Counted from the stretch's first letter, positions 1-5,540 are shown. The stretch is 5,540 nucleotides of DNA from Methylococcaceae bacterium (GCA_013140465.1 JABFST010000382.1:1-5540); one strand, 5' to 3'. A program made the numbers and translations. The notes: generated by a model not told the origin, from the sequence alone.

Positions 1-102
1 CAGGCCACTGGCGAGTAGCACACGGATAGACAGCACTAAAGGCTTAGGCGGGTTGGCCTCGGGTGTAGGCATAAAACAGTAGGTGTTAAGCAGTAGGTTC
101 AT
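1..102 (-). CDS. N-terminus of an exported protein, probably the TpsA exoprotein (partial, runs off the window)
   Basis: An open frame starts with ATG 9 nt after the stop of the tpsB-like gene and stays open for all 34 codons to the window edge. The visible residues begin MNLLLNTYCFMPTPEANPPK and continue PLVLSIRVLLASGL. This is a polar, proline-rich stretch followed by a basic residue and the start of a hydrophobic run, as expected for a signal peptide. A second in-frame ATG at 72-70 would give the more conventional N-terminus MPTPEANPPK and may be the real start; neither ATG has a clear Shine-Dalgarno sequence. In two-partner secretion the exoprotein gene (tpsA) is usually adjacent to tpsB, so a filamentous-haemagglutinin-like product is the leading guess. 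The TPS secretion domain itself lies outside the window, so the family is inferred from position only. Confidence 0.6.
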   Translation of the reverse strand, partial: MNLLLNTYCFMPTPEANPPKPLVLSIRVLLASGL

Positions 103-111
103 TGCAAGTGA

Positions 112-1719
112 CTAAAACTGGTAAGCCATTAAAAAATCGACGCGTTGATTGCCGACATCCACCGTGCCTTGTTTGTGCAAGGGGTATGCCCAATCCACTT
201 CACCCAGCCAATGTTTGAACAGTTGCAGCCTTAAGCCTGCGCCCGCGCCCGCCAAGCGATAAAAACTGGGGTTGCCTTGTTGGGGTTGTTGTAGCCACAA
301 ATAGCCATAGTCGATAAAAGTATGCGCACGAAAACTTTGCACAAAATCCCAATCGGCTTTTTTAAGCTGCGGGCTTTGCAGTTCTAAGGACAGGTTGATG
401 CCGTCATCACCTAATTGCTGGGTTTGAAAATAGCCACGCACGGTTTGTACACCGCCTAGGGCGAATTGCTCATTGCTAATCAGCGGGGAACTGGCTATCT
501 GGCCTGAGGCACGCGCCGCCACGCGCAGGTCGTAGGGCAGTTGTTGCAGGTGTTTCACTTCGCTGGTGAGATAGGCGTAGTTGGTTTTGGCATTCTGGCG
601 CCGATTTTCAAACTCATCGGGATCGTTACCTAAACCGCGCACGGAAAAATGCAGGGCTGTACTGAATGAGGTGGTTGATTCTTTTAGGCGCAAACTGGCA
701 TCGTAACCGACTAGGAAACTCGCATAATTGATCGGCGATGGTTCTAGGTCTTGGCCTTGTACGGTCACGCCTTGGTCAAACATTTTATAATCAAACCCTG
801 CCGTTAAGCTGTGGCTGACATCACCTAATGCAGATAAGGGCTGCATCAGCCGCGCACCAAAAATATAACCTGTACCCAATACCGACAAACCGCCAATACT
901 CGTGCCTAGGTTGGTGTTGGAACTGATGCCTATGCCGTACATAGCCAAACGGCTATCCCAAAATCCTGTCGGCATGACATAAGTGCCAGACCACACTTCG
1001 ACTTCGTTGCTGTCTTCGGGGGAAATTTGAAATTGTAGCGAGGCACTGTGAAAACGCTGCCAGAGGTTGTCGTAGCGCACGCTGGCATTTAAGCGGGAAC
1101 GCGTGGTGCTTTCGTTGTTGCGCCCGTTCAGTTCGACGCTGCCATGTAAGGGCAGGGTGTCTTTCACATGCAGCTCAACTTCGGTTTTACCGGGTGTAGA
1201 TCCCGCCCTAAACACGGGAGTAATTTGGCGGTCGGCAGATTCTTCGGCCAATTGTGCCAATTGGGCTTGCACGACAGGCATGTTAGGCACTTCGCCTTTA
1301 GCGAGGGCGGGGAGTTTTTCTTTGATTTTGCCCAAGGAGTAATAGCGTGAACCGGTAATTTTAAGCCGCTCAACCGTGCCTTCAACCACGTCCAAACGTA
1401 CCGCGTTATCGATGACATCTTGTTCCGGCACATCAACCACGACCGTGGAATAGCCGTGTTTGGCGTAAACAGCTTCTAATGCGAGACGGGCTTTTTCCAC
1501 GTCATCTATCGATTTATTGGGGCCTAAAAAGGGATAAATGGCTTTTTCGACTTCTTTTTGCGGCAACACGGTGTTGCCATCGACTTGTATCCTGAGCAAG
1601 TCAAACACAGGGGCAGCCTGTTCTTGGGGGATTGCCTCGGGTGGTGTTTGGGCAACAGCGGGGGTAAGCAAAAGTGGCAGCACACTGGCACTGATAAGCT
1701 GTCTTAGTAGACTGGGCAT
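112..1719 (-). CDS. TpsB-type outer-membrane transporter of two-partner secretion (ShlB/FhaC/HecB family)
   Basis: This protein is an Omp85-superfamily pore that exports a partner TpsA protein across the outer membrane. Numbered from the ATG at 1719 (535 aa), residues 1-23 form a signal peptide (MPSLLRQLISASVLPLLL, cleavage near AVA|Q). A short Pro/Gln-rich linker follows. The first POTRA domain (about 38-123) contains LRIQVDGNTVLP and the typical LDVVEGTVERLKITG end; the second POTRA domain is about 116-188. The rest (about 193-535) is a 16-strand-type beta-barrel. It carries the conserved VRGY motif of loop L6 (427-430, in GGVQTVRGY), FIDYG (468-472) and a C-terminal Phe in MAYQF, which is the outer-membrane insertion signal. 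Length is normal for the family. The frame can be extended to a GTG at 1782, only two codons after an in-frame stop, giving 556 aa. I prefer ATG 1719 because it puts the signal peptide at the N-terminus and has a weak TGGA 9 nt upstream. The probable TpsA gene follows after 9 nt. Confidence 0.93.
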   Translation of the reverse strand: MPSLLRQLISASVLPLLLTPAVAQTPPEAIPQEQAAPVFDLLRIQVDGNTVLPQKEVEKAIYPFLGPNKSIDDVEKARLALEAVYAKHGYSTVVVDVPEQDVIDNAVRLDVVEGTVERLKITGSRYYSLGKIKEKLPALAKGEVPNMPVVQAQLAQLAEESADRQITPVFRAGSTPGKTEVELHVKDTLPLHGSVELNGRNNESTTRSRLNASVRYDNLWQRFHSASLQFQISPEDSNEVEVWSGTYVMPTGFWDSRLAMYGIGISSNTNLGTSIGGLSVLGTGYIFGARLMQPLSALGDVSHSLTAGFDYKMFDQGVTVQGQDLEPSPINYASFLVGYDASLRLKESTTSFSTALHFSVRGLGNDPDEFENRRQNAKTNYAYLTSEVKHLQQLPYDLRVAARASGQIASSPLISNEQFALGGVQTVRGYFQTQQLGDDGINLSLELQSPQLKKADWDFVQSFRAHTFIDYGYLWLQQPQQGNPSFYRLAGAGAGLRLQLFKHWLGEVDWAYPLHKQGTVDVGNQRVDFLMAYQF

Positions 1720-1826
1720 TATTGTCGGTCCATCAGGTTTAAATAATTTTTTCACTGTTAAGTTCCCAAACTTTAGGATCACGGCCTAGCGGTTAAGCAG
1801 GTGGCTATCAGCCTAGAAACATCTAC

Positions 1827-1846
1827 AGCCCTTACTGGGAAGGGCT
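1827..1846. other. Short hairpin upstream of the tpsB-like gene
   Basis: AGCCCTT and AAGGGCT form a perfect 7-bp stem around the 6-nt loop ACTGGG. It lies about 110 nt upstream of the preferred tpsB start. Neither strand has a T-run after the stem, so it is not a convincing terminator. It could be a leader structure or a chance palindrome. Confidence 0.35.
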
Positions 1847-1874
1847 TTAGGCAGTTATAGAGTCCGAATCTGAT

Positions 1875-1925
1875 AAAGCGACATTAAATTCCCTCTCCGT
1901 CAGGGAGGGGATTTAATGTTGCTTT
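1875..1925. repeat. Long imperfect palindrome in the region upstream of the tpsB-like gene
   Basis: The left arm from AAAGCGACATTAAATT to CCCTCTCC pairs with a right arm reading GGGAGGGGATTTAATG then TTGCTTT. The stem is about 23 bp with a few mismatches or G-U pairs, closed by a tetraloop-sized GTCA. An A/T-rich base and a GC-rich tip resemble a dispersed palindromic repeat or a bidirectional transcription barrier. There is no clean U-tract, although the minus-strand product ends in GCTTTATC. It lies between MITE copy A and the tpsB-like gene, so it would fold in any transcript entering tpsB from upstream. No coding sequence or convincing sigma-70 promoter was seen in the 1720-1957 stretch around it. 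Confidence 0.6.
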
Positions 1926-1980
1926 ACTTCCTGCGTTCTCTACATTGAACAAGTCTGGTAACTATTCAGCATCCGGGGCA

Positions 1981-2040
1981 CAACAGCCGTTCGCTGAGCG
2001 GAACAACCGTTCGCTGAGCGGAACAGCCGTTCGCTGAGCG
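1981..2040. repeat. Three tandem 20-bp units inside MITE copy A
   Basis: The units CAACAGCCGTTCGCTGAGCG, GAACAACCGTTCGCTGAGCG and GAACAGCCGTTCGCTGAGCG follow head to tail and differ at only two positions. Copy B has a single unit at the corresponding place. Slippage or unequal recombination within the element is the simplest cause. Confidence 0.9.
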
Positions 2041-2065
2041 TAGTCGAAGCGAACAAACCGGCTTC

Positions 2066-2111
2066 GACTCCGCTCAGCCTACGGTAAAGACTCCGCTCAG
2101 CCTACGGTAAA
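2066..2111. repeat. Two tandem 23-bp units inside MITE copy A
   Basis: Each unit begins GACTCCGCTCAGCC and ends TACGGTAAA. The second (2089-2111) is identical to the first (2066-2088). Copy B has one unit. The unit includes the 3' half of the element's main palindrome, so the duplication gives two alternative partners for the left arm. Confidence 0.9.
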
Positions 2112-2173
2112 TTTGACTTATTAGAAGTCGCTCTGAATAGTTACCAAGTCTGTTAAGTACCCTAGGCAAGTGG

Positions 2174-2199
2174 GCATAAAGCCCAATAGGGCTTTATGC
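2174..2199. terminator. Perfect 11-bp hairpin, possible bidirectional terminator
   Basis: GCATAAAGCCC and GGGCTTTATGC form a perfect 11-bp stem closed by the loop AATA. It sits about 320 nt beyond the stop of the PKD protein gene, between the two MITE copies. It is a stable hairpin in a gap between genes, but no U-tract follows on either strand, so termination is only a possibility. Confidence 0.4.
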
Positions 2200-2274
2200 G
2201 ATATTACCACAACTACATAACGTGGTATTAATAAATTGCCCCTTCATGCCTTTGGCATCGATAAGCGCAACAAC

Positions 2275-2507
2275 GGGGCGTGCGTGCTTAAGAGGCTGTG
2301 CAAGAATTAACCTAAGCCTGCTCAACGGAGTGAAAAAACAAGTTTTTGTAACTATTCAGCATCCGGGGCACAACAGCCGTTCGCTGAGCGGAGTCGAAGC
2401 GAACAAATCGGCTTCGACTCCGCTCAGCCTACGGTAAATTTGACTTATTAGAAGTCGCTCTGAATAGTTACAAGTTTTTTCACTCCAGTCTCTTAACCAC
2501 ACGCCCC
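2275..2507. repeat. Older interrupted palindrome that hosts MITE copy B
   Basis: The outer arms are GGGGCGTG...CTTAAGAGGCTG (2275-2298) and CAGTCTCTTAACCACACG followed by CCCC (2486-2507). They match at 20 of 22 aligned positions with a 2-nt gap. Removing MITE B and one target copy restores an inner hairpin with the 13-bp arms GGAGTGAAAAAAC and GTTTTTTCACTCC and an AA loop. The structure ends about 10 bp after the stop of the PKD protein gene. It was therefore probably that gene's 3' hairpin or terminator, or a separate older palindromic element, before it was split. The left side holds 28 unpaired bases (2299-2326). Confidence 0.7.
2348..2471. mobile_element. MITE copy B (124 bp, compact form, 8-bp target duplication)
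   Basis: It has the same 12-bp terminal inverted repeats as copy A (GTAACTATTCAG and CTGAATAGTTAC) and is flanked by the 8-bp direct repeat AAGTTTTT (2340-2347 and 2472-2479). The core is a strong hairpin: GCTGAGCGGAGTCGAAGC (2383-2400) pairs perfectly over 18 bp with GCTTCGACTCCGCTCAGC (2411-2428) around the 10-nt loop GAACAAATCG. The stem extends by CCGT/ACGG after a 2-nt mismatch. There is no coding capacity. The element begins 46 bp beyond the stop of the PKD protein gene, so its hairpin would lie in that transcript's 3' region and could act as a terminator or a 3'-end protector. Copy A can be derived from this form by adding internal units. Confidence 0.9.
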
Positions 2508-2517
2508 TTAAGTTGCC

Positions 2518-3837
2518 TTAAGAGTTGCAAGCCGCCAATGGATCTACGGCTTTGGGTTTTACCGTTACGCTAACCGGGTAACTTTTGCTGTTGCCTTTGG
2601 CATCGGTAATCGTCACGTTGATGCTATAAGTGCCGACCAACTCATAAAAATGGCTGGCAGTTTTTGTTGCAACACCTGCCGCCAAGGGAAAGGTTTCCGA
2701 TTTGTTGTCGCCCCAATCAAACTTAACGGAATAAGGGCCAGTGCCGCCAGTCACGTCAATTTTGGCTTCTGCCGCCGTGTTAAAGTTGATGGCTGCTAGA
2801 GTTAATTTAAGCGTACCCGCCAAGTCAGGAATTTTGGCGATCGTGGTAATCGTAAAACTTTGGCTTTTAACGACATTTTTTGCGTCTGTCACGGTAATCG
2901 CCAAACTGTAAGTACCGACATTGGCATAAACATGGTTGGCGGTTTTGGCAACAACACCGCTGGCGAGCGTTGATACATCGGCACTGCTGGTGTCGCCCCA
3001 ATCAAATTTGACGCTATAGGGCTTAGTGCCACCCGTGATGCCGCTGACACTCGCCGCCACTTGTCCGCCTTGGGTAAAGCTGGTTTGGTCTACGCCAAAA
3101 CTGGCTTTGAGTTCGGCGGGTGGTAACTCGCTGGCAACGGTGATTGTTATCGTGTCGGTGTGCTTGGTTTTGTCGTTGTCGGTCACAGTCAATTCAAACA
3201 CCAAGCTAGCCGCCGCACTAGGGCTAGTAAAAGATGCCTCTACGGTTTTGGCGTTGGTCAATTTAACTGCATTGGCTTTGGTCGCATTAAGCTGTTTCCA
3301 CGCATAACTGACTATCTGCCCGTCATCACGGCTGGCACTGCCACTCAGCTTAGTGAGGGTATTGAACACTACCGTCTTGTCCGCCCCTGCATTTGCCACA
3401 GGTGCTTGGTTGACAGGTTTTACCGTCACCACTGCCGTGGCAGTGCTTTCTGCCCCAGCCTTATCTTTTACGGTAAGCTTAAAGGTCAGGCTGATGGCAA
3501 CCGTGGGCTTGTTGGTTTTGGCTATCGCAGGTGCCTTAAAGCTAGGTTTGGCGGGATTCGCCAAGTTTAAGGCTACGGTAGGGCCTTTGGTTTGTTGCCA
3601 GATATAGCTAGTGACGGTCTTGTCTTCTTTGTCTGAACTTTGGCTACCATCCAGCACCACAGTCGCGCCTTCATTAACCGCCGCCACTTTGGCAATAACG
3701 GCTTTGGGTTTGGCATTGGCGGCGACGGCAGCGGGTGCAAATACAACCGTGTACAGCAACACCAACGCCGATATGAACGCCAGCAAGCGCCTGGACAAGG
3801 ATTCCGCTTGTCCTGTATTTAAAGTGAACGCAAACAT
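2518..3837 (-). CDS. Exported multi-PKD-domain protein
   Basis: This is a 439-residue secreted or surface protein of unknown specific function. Residues 1 to about 39 form a long-n-region signal peptide: SLSRR, then the hydrophobic segment LLAFISALVLLYTVVF, with cleavage near AVA|AN. Four beta-sandwich PKD/Ig-like domains follow. Domains 1 (about 44-140) and 2 (about 145-235) carry VVLDGSQSSD and KLSGSASRDDGQIVSYAW signatures. Domains 3 (about 243-334) and 4 (about 343-428) are canonical PKD domains with FDWGD, a (H)xYxxVGTYS segment and VTDAK or ITDAKG. PKD domains usually mediate protein-protein or protein-polysaccharide contacts outside the cell. No catalytic domain, LPXTG motif or membrane anchor is visible; the C-terminus ends AACNS with the protein's only cysteine (437). 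The ATG is supported by AAGGAA 6 nt upstream and is translationally coupled to the PstS-like gene 10 bp before it. Confidence 0.88.
   Translation of the reverse strand: MFAFTLNTGQAESLSRRLLAFISALVLLYTVVFAPAAVAANAKPKAVIAKVAAVNEGATVVLDGSQSSDKEDKTVTSYIWQQTKGPTVALNLANPAKPSFKAPAIAKTNKPTVAISLTFKLTVKDKAGAESTATAVVTVKPVNQAPVANAGADKTVVFNTLTKLSGSASRDDGQIVSYAWKQLNATKANAVKLTNAKTVEASFTSPSAAASLVFELTVTDNDKTKHTDTITITVASELPPAELKASFGVDQTSFTQGGQVAASVSGITGGTKPYSVKFDWGDTSSADVSTLASGVVAKTANHVYANVGTYSLAITVTDAKNVVKSQSFTITTIAKIPDLAGTLKLTLAAINFNTAAEAKIDVTGGTGPYSVKFDWGDNKSETFPLAAGVATKTASHFYELVGTYSINVTITDAKGNSKSYPVSVTVKPKAVDPLAACNS
2554..3111 (-). repeat. Tandem duplication of canonical PKD domains 3 and 4 within the PKD protein gene
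   Basis: Residues 243-334 and 343-428 align along their length: GGTKPYSVKFDWGD against GGTGPYSVKFDWGD, and NVGTYSLAITVTDAK against LVGTYSINVTITDAK. The similarity is well above that between domains 1 and 2, so this looks like an internal domain duplication. Confidence 0.75.
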
Positions 3838-3843
3838 GATGGC

Positions 3844-3849
3844 TTCCTT
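3844..3849 (-). promoter_or_regulatory. Shine-Dalgarno site of the PKD protein gene, overlapping the upstream stop codon
   Basis: The minus strand reads TAAGGAAGCCATCATG. AAGGAA lies 6 nt before the ATG at 3837 and shares bases with the TAA stop of the PstS-like gene (3850-3848). This fixes the start of the PKD protein and argues for translational coupling within one mRNA. Confidence 0.8.
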
Positions 3850-5503
3850 ATTTCAGCTGGAGTTGCAAACCGCCTGTCGCCTTATCGTCAGCAACCGGAA
3901 CGATGCCTGTTAAGGTCGAATTGGTGGCTGTGCAATAATGCGTCAAAGGCACAACGGGGTTGTCCGCATTGAATGGAATGCTAGCCTTAAAGCCACGCGC
4001 GTCTTTAGTCGTGGCAAAAATACCGCTAACGCCAAACGTCAGCGTAGGGTTGACCGCTTTGGCTATCGTCGGGCTGCCTAAGTTATCGGCAAAGATTTTT
4101 AACAGCTTGGACTTATCGGCCCATTTGGCATCAGCCGCTTTGGCGGTACGGTATAGCACCACGCCTTCAGCCCAGCTGGGATACACACCTGCCGCGACGT
4201 TTTCAATGGTCGGCGCGTAACCGTCAATTTTTATATAACGCCAAGCCCGACCTGCGGTGACACCGTCGGCAGTCGCACCCGGGTTACGGTCGCCACTGTT
4301 TAAGGCCAAGCCCCATACTTTTAGCAATTTGCTGTTTAAGCCGGAGGTGTTAGTGCCGTTGTTCCAGTCTATTAACAAGTTATCGGTGGCACTTGCACCA
4401 CCCGGTGATTTGACCACGGGTGCGGCTATATCATCTTCAGCGGCTGGGGTGTTGTCGGCGGGTTTGTTGGCATTGGCTGTGCCGGGATAGTTTAATAATT
4501 TGGCATAACCTACCGCGCCGATTGCCGCACCTTTATTGCGGCGGCCCACACCTATCGGAGTTTTCTTATCGATGTTCTTAAACGGCGCAGCAACGCCTGC
4601 ATCCGCCAAAATGGACGGGTCGTTCAGGCTTAATGCAGTGTTAGTGGCTTTTTCGACAATCTTAACTTGCTCCCAAGACCCTAGCTTGCCCGCAAAAAGA
4701 GTCGCCAAAAAATTGCGGCTTAAATTGGGTAAGGCTGCATCGGTATACTGGCCTATAGTCACGGTGCTGGGTAAGGAACCTGCGCGTTTTTGCGCGGCTT
4801 GCAATACTTTATATAAATCAGATGTGACCGCCACGCCATAAACTAAGCCGCCTGTAGACACCAAGGTAAAGCCCGCAGGTGTTTTATTGATGTCCAAAGG
4901 CCAATTGGCTTCGGGTAGGCCCGTGCTTAATTCATTGACTTGTTCGGGGTAGTTTTCGGTGCCGGGCTGTAACAAAATGTCTGGGTCTACGCCCAAAAAG
5001 CCGCCGTCTGAAACGACTTTGGTCAGGTAAGTTGACGCATTCGCGCCAGTGATGTCTTTTTTCCATTTTTTGCCGCCTGCCGTGCCATCGACATCCCATG
5101 CCGATTCAGGCAAGCCGACAATATTCAGCTGTTCTAAGGCCAAGCCTTCGCCATTGTTGGCAAACAGCGGCACTACGCCGTAACCCGCCGCGCCGTATGA
5201 GCGTTTGACCAAAATGATTTTTTTGCCCGCCAAGCCCGTGCCTAAATCGGCATGGCCCGTGAAATAAAACGACTGCCAACGACCGCCGATAGTCGTGCCA
5301 CTGACATCACTAAAGGTATCCAGTGTGCCCGCCGCCGCCAAGGAGTTGGCAACAACCCGCGAAATGGCTTGGTCCTGTGCCGCCCCACCTGAGGTATAGA
5401 CAATCAAATCGGGGGCGCCGTCTGTCCACGGCGTTAACGCGTGAGCTGTTTGTGAACCCGCCAGCAACGCAATAGTCGCCGCTAAAATACTGAGTTTTTT
5501 CAT
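3848..5503 (-). CDS. Exported PstS-like (type 2 periplasmic-binding-fold) protein, substrate unknown
   Basis: This 551-residue protein has a clear Sec signal peptide at residues 1-22 (MKKLSILAATIALLAGSQ, cleavage AHA|LTP). The mature part resembles phosphate-binding PstS-type proteins. An opening strand, PDLIVYTSGGAAQDQAI (31-47), is followed by a possible hinge around GYGVVPLFANNGEG (107-120) and GGLVYGVAVTSDLYKVL (218-234). FLATLFAGKLGSWEQV (265-280) resembles the PstS segment that reads like IFLGKIxxWND. It is longer than the roughly 320-380 residues usual for PstS, with an extra Ala/Pro/Asp-rich region (about 340-375) and an extended C-terminus. I do not see the typical PstS phosphate-site signature SDGSGT; GVGRRNKGAAIGAVG (318-332) sits about where it might be. 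Phosphate binding is therefore not supported, and no ABC permease or ATPase genes are adjacent. The ATG has GCAGG 6 nt upstream. It heads a two-gene unit with the PKD protein. Confidence 0.75.
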   Translation of the reverse strand: MKKLSILAATIALLAGSQTAHALTPWTDGAPDLIVYTSGGAAQDQAISRVVANSLAAAGTLDTFSDVSGTTIGGRWQSFYFTGHADLGTGLAGKKIILVKRSYGAAGYGVVPLFANNGEGLALEQLNIVGLPESAWDVDGTAGGKKWKKDITGANASTYLTKVVSDGGFLGVDPDILLQPGTENYPEQVNELSTGLPEANWPLDINKTPAGFTLVSTGGLVYGVAVTSDLYKVLQAAQKRAGSLPSTVTIGQYTDAALPNLSRNFLATLFAGKLGSWEQVKIVEKATNTALSLNDPSILADAGVAAPFKNIDKKTPIGVGRRNKGAAIGAVGYAKLLNYPGTANANKPADNTPAAEDDIAAPVVKSPGGASATDNLLIDWNNGTNTSGLNSKLLKVWGLALNSGDRNPGATADGVTAGRAWRYIKIDGYAPTIENVAAGVYPSWAEGVVLYRTAKAADAKWADKSKLLKIFADNLGSPTIAKAVNPTLTFGVSGIFATTKDARGFKASIPFNADNPVVPLTHYCTATNSTLTGIVPVADDKATGGLQLQLK

Positions 5504-5540
5504 GATAAACCTGCAAATAAAATAAAGGGGATGAAAATGC

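Larger units (their letters stand above)
1958..2144. mobile_element. MITE copy A (187 bp, internally expanded, 8-bp target duplication)
   Basis: The ends are a perfect 12-bp inverted repeat, GTAACTATTCAG and CTGAATAGTTAC. The element is flanked on both sides by the same 8 bp, CAAGTCTG (1950-1957 and 2145-2152), which is the footprint of a transposition event. There is no open reading frame, so the element is non-autonomous. It shares both ends and its core with copy B at 2348-2471. It is exactly 63 bp longer because of two extra 20-bp units and one extra 23-bp unit. GTAA-type ends with 8-bp duplications recall the IS66 family, but no transposase is present to confirm this. The core also contains palindromic arms: GCTGAGCGTAGTCGAAGC at 2033-2050 against GCTTCGACTCCGCTCAGC at 2061-2078, with one mismatch. 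Confidence 0.88.

Noticed and set aside
1720..1782. N-terminal extension of the TpsB protein to a GTG at 1782
   Set aside because: It places 21 mostly polar residues before a normal signal peptide, uses a GTG that is merely the first start-like codon after a stop, and has no better ribosome binding site. It is kept as an alternative start only.
1800..1900. Sigma-70 promoter for the tpsB-like gene (a TATAAC-like -10 near 1857-1862 on the minus strand)
   Set aside because: No acceptable -35 hexamer lies at 16-18 nt, so the match is too weak to annotate.
1981..2040. Three regular 20-bp repeats as a CRISPR array
   Set aside because: The units are directly head to tail with no spacers, and they lie inside a transposon-like element whose other copy has a single unit.
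2222..2437. Plus-strand 71-aa open frame
   Set aside because: It runs from intergenic sequence into MITE copy B, has no ribosome binding site or recognisable domain, and its composition follows the palindromes.
3611..3913. Plus-strand 100-aa open frame, and similar plus-strand frames over 3026-4841
   Set aside because: These are antisense shadows of the PKD and PstS-like genes, which have signal peptides, domains and ribosome binding sites on the minus strand.
5310..5516. Minus-strand 68-aa open frame overlapping the start of the PstS-like gene
   Set aside because: It is out of frame with the well-supported PstS-like protein and has no signal peptide or recognisable family.

Overview
All recognisable genes in this window lie on the minus strand, so the biological order runs from high to low coordinates. 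The window suggests a Gram-negative, probably gammaproteobacterial, chromosome of moderate G+C. The outer-membrane two-partner-secretion (TPS) transporter and the Sec-type signal peptides on the exported proteins support this. The intergenic palindromes built on GCTGAGCGGAGTCGAAGC resemble dispersed repeats I associate with gammaproteobacterial genomes, possibly methanotrophs (Methylococcales). That placement is from memory and is low confidence.

Layout, in order of transcription. (1) 5503-3848 encodes a 551-residue exported protein that resembles PstS-type periplasmic substrate-binding proteins. (2) 3837-2518 encodes a 439-residue exported protein made of about four PKD/Ig-like domains. It starts 10 bp after the first gene, and its ribosome binding site overlaps that gene's stop codon, so the two are almost certainly co-transcribed. 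(3) 2517-1720 is a long non-coding gap. It holds two copies of a small non-autonomous mobile element (MITE) with 12-bp terminal inverted repeats and perfect 8-bp target duplications. One copy carries internal tandem expansions, and the other sits inside an older palindrome. Several further hairpins are present. (4) 1719-112 encodes a TpsB/ShlB/FhaC-type outer-membrane transporter. (5) From 102 to the window edge runs the N-terminus of another exported protein, most likely the cognate TpsA exoprotein (filamentous-haemagglutinin-like), cut off by the window.

How it may work together: the TpsB pore would export the truncated downstream protein. The PstS-like and PKD proteins form a two-gene secreted module upstream, and they may be accessory surface or periplasmic partners of the TPS system. 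That link rests only on strand and proximity, and the MITE-filled gap may separate the two transcription units. The clearest new observation is the MITE family and its insertion history. The least characterised protein is the PstS-like one.
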